Assembly (NCBI GenBank): GCA_018712705.1
Contig: DVGM01000034.1
Coordinates: forward strand, 1-64,000
DNA: 64,000 nt
Origin: Aphodousia faecalis
GTDB taxonomy: Bacteria; Pseudomonadota; Gammaproteobacteria; Burkholderiales; Burkholderiaceae_F
Direction of reading: 5' to 3'
Shown: positions 50,866-59,451 of the stretch, piece after piece
How positions within the stretch are numbered: position 1 is the first letter of the stretch
Layout of the letters: every line of letters starts with the position of its first letter
The notes under the pieces: generated by a model
What the model was told of the DNA's origin: nothing
The model's database searches: none
The model's input: the letters and a program-made list of their open reading frames with translations, nothing else
Made by a program: the position numbers and the translations under genes

Positions 50866-51291
50866 TTAGTGGTGAACGCTCAAGCCCAGCGCTTTCATGG
50901 AAGTGCCGACTTCTTTGGCAAAAATAAGTGTGGATACCACAACCATCACGATTGCAATCAAAAGCAAGATGGATTTGAGCACCATGAAATCATCTCCAAG
51001 GGCGATTTCAAAAATACTCATTAACACCAAAAGGGCGCTGAACATACCAGAAAGAACAATGAGCAGGATCGCTTTGCGCAAAAGTCGCACACGCAGAAAA
51101 ATCAATTCAATGGCGTGATCAAGATCATCGTCTTTTCTGGGTTTGATGGCATCGCTTTCGCGCAACAGCTGGCGCAAACGGTCAGTGGAGTGGTTGTAGC
51201 GATTAGTCATCGACACTAAGAGCAAACCAACGCCGGAAATCAGGGTAATCGGCGTGAGGGCAGCTTGAAGAACTGTGCCGTAATCAATCAT
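50866..51291 (-). CDS. DUF2721 membrane protein, copy 2
   Basis: 141 residues from ATG at 51291; an upstream extension of 27 codons passes through the preceding terminator hairpin and is rejected. Same layout as its neighbour: ITLISGVGLLLVSMTNRYNH, RLRQLLRESDAIKPRKDDDL, two C-terminal membrane segments and KALGLSVHH at the end. No clear ribosome-binding site precedes the ATG because the terminator T-run lies there, which is unusual. Function unknown. Confidence 0.83.
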   Translation of the reverse strand: MIDYGTVLQAALTPITLISGVGLLLVSMTNRYNHSTDRLRQLLRESDAIKPRKDDDLDHAIELIFLRVRLLRKAILLIVLSGMFSALLVLMSIFEIALGDDFMVLKSILLLIAIVMVVVSTLIFAKEVGTSMKALGLSVHH

Positions 51292-51296
51292 GGCAA

Positions 51297-51351
51297 TAAA
51301 AAAGTCAGCTAAAAAAGAAAGTCGCCAATGATAGACCTTTTTAGCTGACTT
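51297..51351 (-). terminator. Long hairpin after ybaK
   Basis: AAGTCAGCTAAAAA and TTTTTAGCTGACTT form a 14-bp stem with a 22-base loop, followed by TTTTTTATTG on the minus strand. It lies between the ybaK stop (51395) and the first DUF2721 start (51291), so the DUF2721 pair is probably transcribed by read-through or from a promoter inside this stretch. Confidence 0.75.
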
Positions 51352-51394
51352 GAAAAGGAGTGTTAACACCAAAAATCATAATGGTGTCAAATGC

Positions 51395-51895
51395 TTAAGA
51401 CGGAGGGTTGTCTTTCAGGAAGTCAATCAGTTCAGGGTGAACAACTCTCTTGTAATCCTCCGTTTTAATAATGATGGAATGATCCAACAGGCCCGCGTTA
51501 AATGCCAATTCATCGTAGCGCTCATAAAGGCTCGGATCGGCAACAAGTTTTAAGTCTGGGTGAAGGCTTACGGGAGGAACCGCACCGAAGACGCAACCGG
51601 TTAATTCTTTAACCTCATCAGGACTGGCTAGAGAAGCCCTGCGCCCACCAAGAGCCTGGGCGAGCTTTGCCAAATCCGCCTGCTTATCGGCTGGCAAAAT
51701 GGCCAAAACATATAGCTTTACCCCGTTTCCTTTAACGTGACACACCAAAGCCTTAGCGCCTTGGCCTAATTCTGTGCCGCGAATTTCAGCAACTGATTGG
51801 CTGGACTTGCCGCCTGCGGCATGTTCAAGAACTCGGAATTGAGCCTGACCTGTTTTGAAAAGATCAATTAATTGTTCGAGGACGTTTTCAACCAT
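51395..51895 (-). CDS. YbaK/EbsC-type aminoacyl-tRNA deacylase
   Basis: 166 residues from ATG at 51895 (MVENVLEQLIDLFKTGQAQF). The YbaK/prolyl-tRNA-editing domain is seen in FRVLEHAAGGKSSQSVAEIR, KALVCHVKGNGVKLYVLAIL (with the conserved Lys), GGRRASLASPDEVKELTGC and FGAVPPVSL. Such proteins deacylate mischarged tRNAs; this one is closest in appearance to the free-standing YeaK-like type, but the tRNA specificity is not clear. It is divergent from yqgE. Confidence 0.87.
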   Translation of the reverse strand: MVENVLEQLIDLFKTGQAQFRVLEHAAGGKSSQSVAEIRGTELGQGAKALVCHVKGNGVKLYVLAILPADKQADLAKLAQALGGRRASLASPDEVKELTGCVFGAVPPVSLHPDLKLVADPSLYERYDELAFNAGLLDHSIIIKTEDYKRVVHPELIDFLKDNPPS

Positions 51896-51989
51896 GATGC
51901 ATCTCAAAGTAACTGAATCCTTCCATCATAGCGCAGGCGTGACAGATGTGTGAAAATACTCTTTTGTGAGGATGATGGGGAAAGTCAGA

Positions 51990-52565
51990 ATGGCAGAATT
52001 TGTTTCCTATAAAAATCATTTTTTGATTGCAGCACCCAATATGAAGGATCCGACATTTGCCGGGACGGTTGTTTACCTTTGTGAGCATACAAAAAGTGGG
52101 GCGATGGGGATTGTCATTAATCGTTCCATTCGTCTCAGTGTGGAATCGCTTTTGCAAAGAATCGGGATTGAAAGTAAGAATTCGACACTAAAAAACGTTT
52201 TTCTTTACGATGGCGGTCCTGTTCAGATAGAAAGAGGCTTTGTGCTGCACAGCGCCAACAAGAAATATCACTCAACCATGCAGGTGACTGATCATATCTA
52301 TTTATCGACGTCTCGTGATGTTTTAGAAGCGATCGGAGCTTGTGAAGACGCTCCTGAAAAATTCTTGCTCTCGCTTGGTTATTCAGGATGGAGCGAGGGG
52401 CAGTTGGAAGCGGAATTGTCCGTGAGTGGTTGGCTGATTGCGCCAGCGGATGAAAAAATTATTTTCGACACACCGATTGAAGAGCGTTACGAGAAGGCGT
52501 TGAAACTTTTAGGTATTGATTCAACCACACTGGAAGCGTGGGGAGAAGAAGTGGGGCACGCATGA
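51990..52565 (+). CDS. yqgE: YqgE/AlgH family protein (DUF179)
   Basis: 191 residues from ATG at 51990, preceded by GGGGAAAG; eight upstream codons are discounted. MAEFVSYKNHFLIAAPNMKD, FAGTVVYLCEHTKSGAMGIV and NRSIRLSVESLL match DUF179. The biochemical role is unknown. It overlaps yqgF by four bases, as in most proteobacteria. Confidence 0.93.
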   Translation: MAEFVSYKNHFLIAAPNMKDPTFAGTVVYLCEHTKSGAMGIVINRSIRLSVESLLQRIGIESKNSTLKNVFLYDGGPVQIERGFVLHSANKKYHSTMQVTDHIYLSTSRDVLEAIGACEDAPEKFLLSLGYSGWSEGQLEAELSVSGWLIAPADEKIIFDTPIEERYEKALKLLGIDSTTLEAWGEEVGHA

Positions 52566-52960
52566 GCGACGGAGTAATTATTGGCTTTGATTTCGGTGAG
52601 AAAAGAATAGGTGTTGCGCTTGGAAATACCCTGACGCGGCAAGCGAGTCCCTACCGGATTATTGATTCCCGGACGGTTCAATCTCGTTGGAATGGAATAA
52701 ACGCGTTGGTGAGAGAATGGTCGCCGGTGGCTTTTGTTGTCGGCATCCCCAGGCATCCTGACGGTCAACCTCACGAAATGACCAATCGCTGTGAGCGTTT
52801 TGCCAGACAGCTTGAGGGGCGGTTTCACTTACCGGTTAACCGAATTGATGAACGTTATTCGTCGGCTGTTGTTGACGGTGATGCAGACTTTATAGACGAT
52901 GAGGCAGCGTGTATCATCTTGCAGCAGTTTTTTAACGAATCCGCTTCTCTTGACGTATGA
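52562..52960 (+). CDS. yqgF: Pre-16S rRNA nuclease YqgF (RuvX family)
   Basis: 132 residues from ATG at 52562, four bases before the yqgE stop. The RNase H-like fold carries the first acidic motif IIGFDFGEKRIGVALGN, FVVGIPRHPDGQPHEMTNRC, the Glu of NRIDERYSS and the final Asp of FIDDEAACIILQQ. YqgF trims the 5' end of 16S rRNA; it is also annotated as RuvX. It overlaps plsC by four bases. Confidence 0.94.
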   Translation: MSDGVIIGFDFGEKRIGVALGNTLTRQASPYRIIDSRTVQSRWNGINALVREWSPVAFVVGIPRHPDGQPHEMTNRCERFARQLEGRFHLPVNRIDERYSSAVVDGDADFIDDEAACIILQQFFNESASLDV

Positions 52961-53754
52961 ATAAGATCGTTGGTTCTTTCCGATTTATCTTGGCGCTTTT
53001 ATTTGCCTTAGCCTGTATTTTATTGGTGTTGTTTTACCTTCAATGGATAAAGCCTGAAGCCAAACGAAAAATTATCAGAACATGGGCCCGAAGCTTTATT
53101 AACATGATCGGGATGCGCTTTTCTGTTGAAGGAGATGTTTACAAAAGCCATTGCCTGATTGTTGCCAATCATATTTCTTTTGTGGATATTTTTGCGCTCA
53201 ATGCTATGAAACCCGGTCGCTTCATCGCCAAAAGCGAGATCGCCAGTTGGCCTGTATTCGGTCGTATCGCCAAAGGAGTGGATACGCTTTTTATCCAGAG
53301 AAAGAATCGCCGTTCAATCATTTCTGTGAATGAACAAATTAGTGCCGCTCTGATGCAACATCAAACCATTATGCTTTTCCCCGAGGGGAAGACAAGCGAA
53401 GGCGTTTCTCTTTTGCCTCTTAAGCCGAACTTGATTGAACCGGCAATATTGTCGTGTACTCCGGTGTTGCCGGTTGCGATTTGCTATACGGAAAATGGGG
53501 TGAAAACCACCAAGACATCCTACGCTAATATTTCCATTTTCAAGTGCCTTTGGACAATATGCAGCACGCCGGGTCTGGCGGTGACTCTAAAGGTGCTGCC
53601 CACGATTAACGTTGAGGGTAAAACTCGCCACGAGGTCGCGTGCGAAGCTTCGGCGGTGATGAGCGCGGCTATGGGAGTGGCCGACCCGATGAAGAATTAC
53701 CCTGACAATGTGCATCACCACTGTGATGCTGTCGGAACTCACGAGAAAGCGTAG
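52957..53754 (+). CDS. plsC: Lysophospholipid acyltransferase (PlsC family)
   Basis: 265 residues with an N-terminal membrane segment (about 8–30). The HX4D catalytic motif is ANHISFVDIFAL, and the acceptor-binding motif is FPEGKTSEGVSLLPLKP. It probably acylates 1-acyl-glycerol-3-phosphate to phosphatidic acid in the inner membrane, although OlsA-like or other acceptors cannot be excluded. It is translationally coupled to yqgF; the pyrimidine genes commonly found between them in related bacteria are absent. It abuts the end of apaH. Confidence 0.9.
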   Translation: MNKIVGSFRFILALLFALACILLVLFYLQWIKPEAKRKIIRTWARSFINMIGMRFSVEGDVYKSHCLIVANHISFVDIFALNAMKPGRFIAKSEIASWPVFGRIAKGVDTLFIQRKNRRSIISVNEQISAALMQHQTIMLFPEGKTSEGVSLLPLKPNLIEPAILSCTPVLPVAICYTENGVKTTKTSYANISIFKCLWTICSTPGLAVTLKVLPTINVEGKTRHEVACEASAVMSAAMGVADPMKNYPDNVHHHCDAVGTHEKA

Positions 53755-54573
53755 TTAAGCAAAAGGATCGCAATATTGGGGCGCTTTGACTTGAATGACT
53801 TGTCTTTGAGGCAGCATGACGGCAGTAAGCGCTCCGCCCCACACGCACCCCGTATCCAGTGCAATGATGTGCTCTTGAATAACAAGTCCCAGTGTTGACC
53901 AATGGCCAAACACAATATTGTCGTTTTTTGTTTTTCTGTGAGAGCACTCAAACCAGGGCATTAGATGTTTGGGTGTATTGCCGGGAGAGTCCTTGGCCTT
54001 ATAGTCGGGGATGCCCTTTTTGTCCACAAAGCGGATTCGCGTAAAACCATTCAAAATAGCCCGCATACGCGCAGGACCGGTTAAATCGTTATCCCAGAGA
54101 TCTTTGCCGTACATTTCTTGCAAATACTCTTTCCAGTGATCACTTCGTAAATTTTCGTGAACTTCACAAGCTAAAGCGCGCGCTTTCTTTAACGACCAGG
54201 CCGGGTCAATTGCCGCATGAACGAAGGTGTAATCTTTCCAGTCATAAAGTAAATATTGGTGACGAATCCAATCAATCAATTCTTCAGCGTCAGGCGCTGC
54301 CAAAATCTCATCAATGGTGTCTCTGCGGTTCGGTTTGCCGGCGCCCGCGGCTGTCGCGAGCAGATGCATTTCATGATTGCCCAAAATTAAAGTTGCTCTT
54401 TTTCCCATGGAATGCACAAGCCGCAACGTTTCCAACGATGCCGGGCCCCGATTAATGAGGTCTCCGATAAAAATCAACGGAGAGTCTTCCGGAATTTTTT
54501 CTAACAGTTGGGATAAGCTTGGTAAGCAACCGTGAACGTCTCCGATGACGGTTACATTTTGTTCGCTTTGCAT
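53755..54573 (-). CDS. apaH: Symmetrical diadenosine tetraphosphatase
   Basis: 272 residues from ATG at 54573 (MQSEQNVTVIGDVHGCLPSL). The metallophosphatase ligands are in GDVHGC, FIGDLINRGPASL, LGNHEMHLLA, FVHAAIDP and FGHWSTLGLV, and DTGCVWGGALTAVML follows. ApaH hydrolyses Ap4A to two ADP and removes Ap4-type RNA caps. It lies tail-to-tail with plsC without a gap. Confidence 0.95.
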   Translation of the reverse strand: MQSEQNVTVIGDVHGCLPSLSQLLEKIPEDSPLIFIGDLINRGPASLETLRLVHSMGKRATLILGNHEMHLLATAAGAGKPNRRDTIDEILAAPDAEELIDWIRHQYLLYDWKDYTFVHAAIDPAWSLKKARALACEVHENLRSDHWKEYLQEMYGKDLWDNDLTGPARMRAILNGFTRIRFVDKKGIPDYKAKDSPGNTPKHLMPWFECSHRKTKNDNIVFGHWSTLGLVIQEHIIALDTGCVWGGALTAVMLPQRQVIQVKAPQYCDPFA

Positions 54574-54661
54574 GGGTATTAATCCTAGGTCTTTAGGCTT
54601 AGTTGAAAGAGGATTCGATATACTTAACGGCAATGTATTTTAATTCTTTGAGTCACAAAAG

Positions 54662-55498
54662 ATGAAAGAAGTTCGCAAAGTTGTATTCCCGGTCGCAGGT
54701 CTCGGAACTCGTTTTTTACCGGCGACAAAAGCAATGCCTAAGGAAATGTTGCCGGTTGTGGATAAACCTTTAATCCAGTATGCGGTAGAAGAAGCGTACG
54801 CAGCTGGTATTACGGAAATGATTTTTATCACAGGGCGCTATAAACGAGCCATTGAGGATCATTTCGATAAGGCTCCGATGCTGGAAAAAGAATTAATTGA
54901 AAAAGGTAAGACAGAATTACTTCAGACAGTTCGTTCTATTGCGCCGATGGGCGTGACTTTCATCTATATTCGTCAGCCAGAACCGTTGGGTCTGGGTCAT
55001 GCGGTTCTTTGTGCTCAACCCGTGGTTGGTGATGAACCTTTTGCCGTAATGTTGGCCGATGACTTGATTGATGCTCAACAGTCTGCCATCGGTCAGTTAA
55101 TTGAAGCTCGCAAGCAATTGGGCGGCGGAAATATCTTGGCGGTTCAGGACGTACCTAAGGCTGATACGAAAAAGTACGGTATTGTTGGAGTCGAAGATGG
55201 CCTTGCGACTACGAGCGTGGTACACGAAATGGTTGAAAAACCCGATCCTGACCATGCGCCTTCAACCCTTGCTGTGATCGGCCGTTATGTGTTGGAGCCG
55301 GAAATTTTTGAACGCTTAAAGAAAGTTCAAAAGGGCGTTGGCGGAGAAATCCAATTAACGGATGCTATCGCCGGTCAGTTGAATCTGAATACAACGTACT
55401 CTCACCGCTTTGACGGCATTCGCTATGACTGCGGATCCAAGCAAGGTTTCTTGGATGCGACGGTTCGTTTTGCTCGTAAAGCCGGCTATTCCATTTAA
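54662..55498 (+). CDS. galU: UTP–glucose-1-phosphate uridylyltransferase
   Basis: 278 residues, usual length. The nucleotidyltransferase loop VFPVAGLGTRFLPATKAMPK, the Lys of DKPLIQYAVEEAYAAGI, VMLADDLIDAQQ and MVEKPDPDHAPSTLAVIGRY are standard. It makes UDP-glucose for polysaccharides and, with galE in this window, UDP-galactose. Single gene. Confidence 0.97.
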   Translation: MKEVRKVVFPVAGLGTRFLPATKAMPKEMLPVVDKPLIQYAVEEAYAAGITEMIFITGRYKRAIEDHFDKAPMLEKELIEKGKTELLQTVRSIAPMGVTFIYIRQPEPLGLGHAVLCAQPVVGDEPFAVMLADDLIDAQQSAIGQLIEARKQLGGGNILAVQDVPKADTKKYGIVGVEDGLATTSVVHEMVEKPDPDHAPSTLAVIGRYVLEPEIFERLKKVQKGVGGEIQLTDAIAGQLNLNTTYSHRFDGIRYDCGSKQGFLDATVRFARKAGYSI

Positions 55499-55505
55499 TT
55501 TATTC

Positions 55506-55539
55506 AAAAAAAGAGCCCCCCGAGTTCGCTCGGGAGGCT
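55506..55539 (-). terminator. Terminator after the asparaginase gene
   Basis: AGCCCCCCGAG-TTCG-CTCGGGAGGCT forms an 11-pair stem with one C/A mismatch. On the minus strand it is followed by CTCTTTTTTT, so it best suits the asparaginase gene, although galU transcripts may also end here. Confidence 0.7.
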
Positions 55540-55587
55540 ACCTTAAACAGGTAAAGGAAGAATGGTTGGTTTTGGGGAGGAAACTGA

Positions 55588-56589
55588 CTATTCGTCAAAA
55601 ATTTCCTGAAGCGTCTTACGATCGCCTGCTAATTCGGGATTTTCGCTTAACGCAAGAATCAATTTCAGACGAGCCTTGGCTGCGGAGATTTCACCGCCCA
55701 TGATGGCTCCGCGCTTGCAGCTATCCGTAACGGATCCCGGATAACCATACACATCCAAAACGCGTCCGCCCGGCGTGCGGGTTGAAATAATGACGACAAC
55801 GCCTTTAGCGCAAGCATCACTGATGCCGTCTTCCATCATCGGGGGAATATTGCCGCGACCGAAGCCTTCAACGATGATGCCTTTGCAACCTTGAGCGACC
55901 GCAAAGTCAATATAGGTACGATCAGAACCGGTAACAGCCTTAATCAGATCAACGCGAGCGGTCAGAGCTTTAGGATTGAAAATCCGATGAGCCACAGGAA
56001 CGCGGCGATAAACGATGCGATCGGCTTCAACGTAACCGATGGGACCCCACCAAGGAGAGGAGAAAGTTGCGCAATTGGCCGAGTGTGTCTTCATGACTTC
56101 GCCTGCGGCATGCAAGAGGTTATTGAGGCAAACCATCACGCCCTTGCCACGCGAAGAGCAATCAGCAGCGGCTTGAACGGCGCAGTAAATGTTGGCGGGA
56201 CCATCGGGGCTGACATCGCCAGCGCCACGCATAGCGGCTGTCAACACAATCGGCTTATCCGATTGGTGGGTAATGTCAAGGAAATAGGACGTTTCTTCAA
56301 GTGTGTCTGTTCCGTGCGTGATGACAACACCGGCAACATCGTCCTGAGCAAGGAGTTCTTCAGCACGTTGGTGAAGCTTGAACATAATTTCAGGCGTCAT
56401 GTTGGGCGAGGCCACATTGCAGATTTGTTCAACTTCAACATGAGCCACTTTGTCTAAACCGGGTACGGCGGCCACCAGGTCTTCGCCTGTACAGGCCGGC
56501 ACCAAAGCACCGATTTTTTCATCCATTTTCATGGCAATGGTGCCGCCGGTGGCCAGAACCATTACCTTTTTCTTAGAACAGCATGTCAT
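55588..56589 (-). CDS. L-asparaginase/glutaminase family protein
   Basis: 333 residues. The first catalytic-Thr motif is VLATGGTIAMKM and the second is VITHGTDTLEETSYFLD; the later GFGRGNIPP completes the active site. The N-terminus (MTCCSKKKVMVL) has no signal, so the enzyme is cytoplasmic, although in length and motif it looks like periplasmic type II asparaginases. It lies 12 bases after the uncharacterised 404-residue gene and shares its strand with a permease, suggesting an operon for uptake and deamidation of Asn or a related amide. Confidence 0.9.
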   Translation of the reverse strand: MTCCSKKKVMVLATGGTIAMKMDEKIGALVPACTGEDLVAAVPGLDKVAHVEVEQICNVASPNMTPEIMFKLHQRAEELLAQDDVAGVVITHGTDTLEETSYFLDITHQSDKPIVLTAAMRGAGDVSPDGPANIYCAVQAAADCSSRGKGVMVCLNNLLHAAGEVMKTHSANCATFSSPWWGPIGYVEADRIVYRRVPVAHRIFNPKALTARVDLIKAVTGSDRTYIDFAVAQGCKGIIVEGFGRGNIPPMMEDGISDACAKGVVVIISTRTPGGRVLDVYGYPGSVTDSCKRGAIMGGEISAAKARLKLILALSENPELAGDRKTLQEIFDE

Positions 56590-56601
56590 TTGAAACTCCT
56601 T

Positions 56602-57816
56602 TCAGACTGATGCGTGTTTATTAGCAATAGCTTGAGCTTCAGGTAACCGATCGGCGAGGATCTGGGCACCTTCTTTCAAAATTTCAGCGTAGCGATGCAC
56701 ATCTTCCATTGACAGCGAAGGCAAAACATCGCGTTGGATACTGGAGCGAGGAACAAAAAGACTCATGCAAGCTGTAAGTCCTGGAATTTGTCCGACGCCA
56801 CCCATAATTTTGTGAATATTATCCCCCATAAAAGTAATGCCGCCCAACTCTTGGCTGGCAAATTCATTGATGGCTGCAGAAATACGGCATTTTTCAATAG
56901 CCGTCGTTGCTTGAGCCAACTCTTTGCCGAATTCTTGGATGCGTTTACCCATTTCTTCGGTTAAGTTTCTCATGGCGTTTTCACTGCGAGCTAGCATTTC
57001 TGGGCGGTAAGTGGCCGGGTAGCCTAATCGTTTTGCGGCTTCGATGTAGCATTCCGCGACAACTGGGTTATCGGCATCAGTGTGGGCACGAATCAGGAAT
57101 GTATTTTCTTGGATTTCATCGGAGACCGGAGACGCGCAAACCTTGCCTTCCAGCAAGAAGGTGGGAAGGTGGTCCAATCCCAATGGTTTCATGACTTCTT
57201 CTTTACCGAAAAGACAAACATTGCCCTCAATGTCTTCATTGGGGCCAATGCCACCATCGGTTGCATTGCTCAGTCCCATGATGGAAACAGGTACACCATC
57301 GACTTCAATGACGGTGCCTAAAATTTTGCCGATATTACCGGGGATTTTTTCGTCGGAAAGCAGAAATTGCCCGGGGAAGTTTCTTGCGAAACTATCCAAA
57401 GCGGCGTTTGCTACTGCGGTTTGAAACGCCACAGGAACTTCCATTGCGCCTTGTCCCAAGATACGACCGAAAGTATTCATGGCTACCGTTTGCGAGCAAG
57501 TGGCGTCTTGTCCAACGGCCCATTGAGCTAAGCGAGCTTCGGCTGCCGTAATCCCACGGCGGGGATGGGCGCGACCGACGCCACCAGCTTTTGTTTTGAC
57601 CTCAAAGAATCCGTCCATACCGGTAACGGTCTTTACGCTTTCGATTTCAAGTGATAAACCGGTTGCTTCAGTCAGCAAAGCCATCACAGCCGTTAGGCCG
57701 CCCGAATCATCCTGAATGAAGCCCAAGTGGCTGTTACTGTGACCGCATCCTGCATGGCCGACAATGCCGAGGATTCCTTGCTTTTTAGAGCTTAATGCAA
57801 CTTTATGAGAAGCCAT
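56602..57816 (-). CDS. Uncharacterised 404-residue protein
   Basis: I do not recognise this family. There is no signal or membrane segment. Distinct motifs are a His/Cys-rich loop GHAGCGHSNSHLGFIQDDSG near residue 20, VGRAHPRRGITAAEARLAQW (about 80–100), GLSNATDGGIGPNEDIEGN (about 185–205), LIRAHTDADNPVVAECYIEA (about 265) and GGITFMGDNIHKIMGGVGQI near the C-terminus. Several His, Asp, Glu and Cys in these could bind a metal, so an enzyme is likely. It lies between a permease gene and asparaginase on one strand, which suggests that it works on the transported amide or a related compound. Codon use looks like its neighbours. Confidence 0.85.
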   Translation of the reverse strand: MASHKVALSSKKQGILGIVGHAGCGHSNSHLGFIQDDSGGLTAVMALLTEATGLSLEIESVKTVTGMDGFFEVKTKAGGVGRAHPRRGITAAEARLAQWAVGQDATCSQTVAMNTFGRILGQGAMEVPVAFQTAVANAALDSFARNFPGQFLLSDEKIPGNIGKILGTVIEVDGVPVSIMGLSNATDGGIGPNEDIEGNVCLFGKEEVMKPLGLDHLPTFLLEGKVCASPVSDEIQENTFLIRAHTDADNPVVAECYIEAAKRLGYPATYRPEMLARSENAMRNLTEEMGKRIQEFGKELAQATTAIEKCRISAAINEFASQELGGITFMGDNIHKIMGGVGQIPGLTACMSLFVPRSSIQRDVLPSLSMEDVHRYAEILKEGAQILADRLPEAQAIANKHASV

Positions 57817-57826
57817 TGTTTTTCTC

Positions 57827-57898
57827 CCTTTTCAAGCTTAACTGCTTGAATCAGTTGAGCTTGAAAAGGTGTGATAGGTTTGATTAAACCTATCACAC
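57827..57898 (-). promoter_or_regulatory. Two consecutive hairpins before the 404-residue gene
   Basis: One stem pairs 57827–57844 with 57852–57869 (18 pairs, one G·T); the next, GTGTGATAGGTTT-GATT-AAACCTATCACAC (57869–57898), has 13 perfect pairs. On the minus strand both lie between the permease and the 404-residue gene; the second-transcribed stem ends directly at the GGGAGAAAAAC ribosome-binding site. No T-run follows. They may stabilise the permease mRNA or limit downstream translation. Confidence 0.6.
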
Positions 57899-57912
57899 GG
57901 ATTAGCAGGCGA

Positions 57913-59190
57913 CTAAACAATCGTCAGGATGCATGTAATCACAAACGCCACGCAGCTACCGAAGAAGATAGACGGACGTTGGAAAGCGTTAGCTGACTTA
58001 AGGTCGCTACCTTCAATAACCGGGATAACCGTAGCCAAAGCGGCAACCGGACCACCGGTCAAGAAGTATTGGATCAAAGCGGCACCGGAAGCAGCTACGA
58101 AAGCAGCGGCAAACGGATCAGCTCCCGTATCCAACACAACTTGGAGGAACGGAACCAAAACAGAAACGCTGGATGCGTAGGATTGCGTCATGAAGGCGGT
58201 CAAGAAGGCCACGCCGAAGAGGATGAGAACCGGAGAGACCGAGAGGATCGGACCAACGGCGTCACTCATCGTGTCGACCAAGCCGATTGCACGAATGACA
58301 GCGCTCATGAACAAGAAGCCGATCGTTGCAACCAACGGGGTAGCGATCAAACCAACACCCTTGAGCATGTCAGCTTCAGATTGTTTGGCATTGCGGTGAG
58401 CCAAAACCATCGTGAGCAAGGCGGCAACCAAGCCAACTAAGAACACGGGCAAGCCGGCGCAGAAACCGACCAACAGCACAATAAACGGGGCGAAGGCTTT
58501 ACCGGAAGTCGTGGCGTATTCACGAGAAAGGATTTCTTGCATAACACGTTCACGTTCTTCAGCGGAGATGCTCACACCGCGTTTTTTCATGTCACGGATT
58601 GCGCGGAAGGCACTGAAGGCGAAAATAGAACCAGCAGCAATGAAACCTAAAACGTTGAAGAGACCGAAACCGACACCGGCTGTCGCCAAAATGGCGACTT
58701 GAGTCGGGTGGGTGAAGCCAGCCAAGTTACCGATGTGACCGGCGTGAGCTTGGATACCAGCGACTTTATTCGGATCAACACCCAAACGAACGGCAGCCGG
58801 GCCCGTGATCACAGCGGTAATCACAGGTTGCGTGAAACCGGTCAGGGCGCCAATCACGCCGCTAGCAACACCGCCTGCGGTACAAACCCCGACGCCACCG
58901 CCGAGTTTGTTACCAACGCGAATCACGTCGCGAATGATGACATCAAAAAAGCCCGTGGCTTGCATGATGCCGATGAAGATCAAAACACCGGTCATATCGG
59001 CAATCACCGGGTTCAGACCAGAGTTAATCAAGGAAGCAATTGTTGTGCCCTGTCCGACAAAAGGAATACCGGCGACAATAGCTGAAATGGTGGCACCGAT
59101 AATTGCGGTCATGTAAATCGGGGTCTTCCCGGTAATCATGAGCAAGAGAGTGGCGACCATACAGCATTGGGCAATGGTGGATGCTGTCAT
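57913..59190 (-). CDS. Multi-spanning permease of the ion-transporter (carboxylate carrier) type
   Basis: 425 residues from ATG at 59190, preceded by GGAGA at good spacing; four codons further upstream is an alternative. About eleven or twelve hydrophobic helices, with inverted-repeat-like landmarks ITGKTPIYMTAIIGATISAI, LTGFTQPVITAVITGPAAV, FTHPTQVAILATAGVG and SYASSVSVLVPFLQVV. The look is that of GntP/CitMHS/DcuC-like carriers for organic acids or acidic amino acids, but I cannot name the family with certainty. It heads a probable operon with the unknown protein and asparaginase. Confidence 0.78.
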   Translation of the reverse strand: MTASTIAQCCMVATLLLMITGKTPIYMTAIIGATISAIVAGIPFVGQGTTIASLINSGLNPVIADMTGVLIFIGIMQATGFFDVIIRDVIRVGNKLGGGVGVCTAGGVASGVIGALTGFTQPVITAVITGPAAVRLGVDPNKVAGIQAHAGHIGNLAGFTHPTQVAILATAGVGFGLFNVLGFIAAGSIFAFSAFRAIRDMKKRGVSISAEERERVMQEILSREYATTSGKAFAPFIVLLVGFCAGLPVFLVGLVAALLTMVLAHRNAKQSEADMLKGVGLIATPLVATIGFLFMSAVIRAIGLVDTMSDAVGPILSVSPVLILFGVAFLTAFMTQSYASSVSVLVPFLQVVLDTGADPFAAAFVAASGAALIQYFLTGGPVAALATVIPVIEGSDLKSANAFQRPSIFFGSCVAFVITCILTIV

Positions 59191-59350
59191 AAAAATCTCC
59201 ATTTAGAACAACCAACCCTGAATGACAAGCGTTCAGAGCGACTACCGCGGTTATCTTTTTTGAAGTTGTTAAAAAAGGTGTGCAACTTGCGGTATCTTCC
59301 TGAATTTAACAGCGAAAAATTGCCCAAAAATAAAAGCTGAAAATCATTTA

Positions 59351-59375
59351 TTGCAAAAAGATTGCAACTTCGGGA
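59351..59375 (+). promoter_or_regulatory. Motif shared with the efflux-operon upstream region
   Basis: TTGCAAAAA, eight bases, CTTCGGGA, about 75 bases before the sensor-kinase start. The same blocks and spacing occur at 24901–24925. Confidence 0.35.
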
Positions 59376-59451
59376 AACTTCTAATAAAAGTGGGTGAAAT
59401 TATCTATTTTTGCTATTTAAGAAAGAGACTTTCACGGTAAACTGCGTAGTC

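Noticed and set aside
51292..51372. 27-codon extension of the second DUF2721 gene starting at TTG
   Set aside because: It passes through the ybaK terminator hairpin, and its paralogue begins at the later position.
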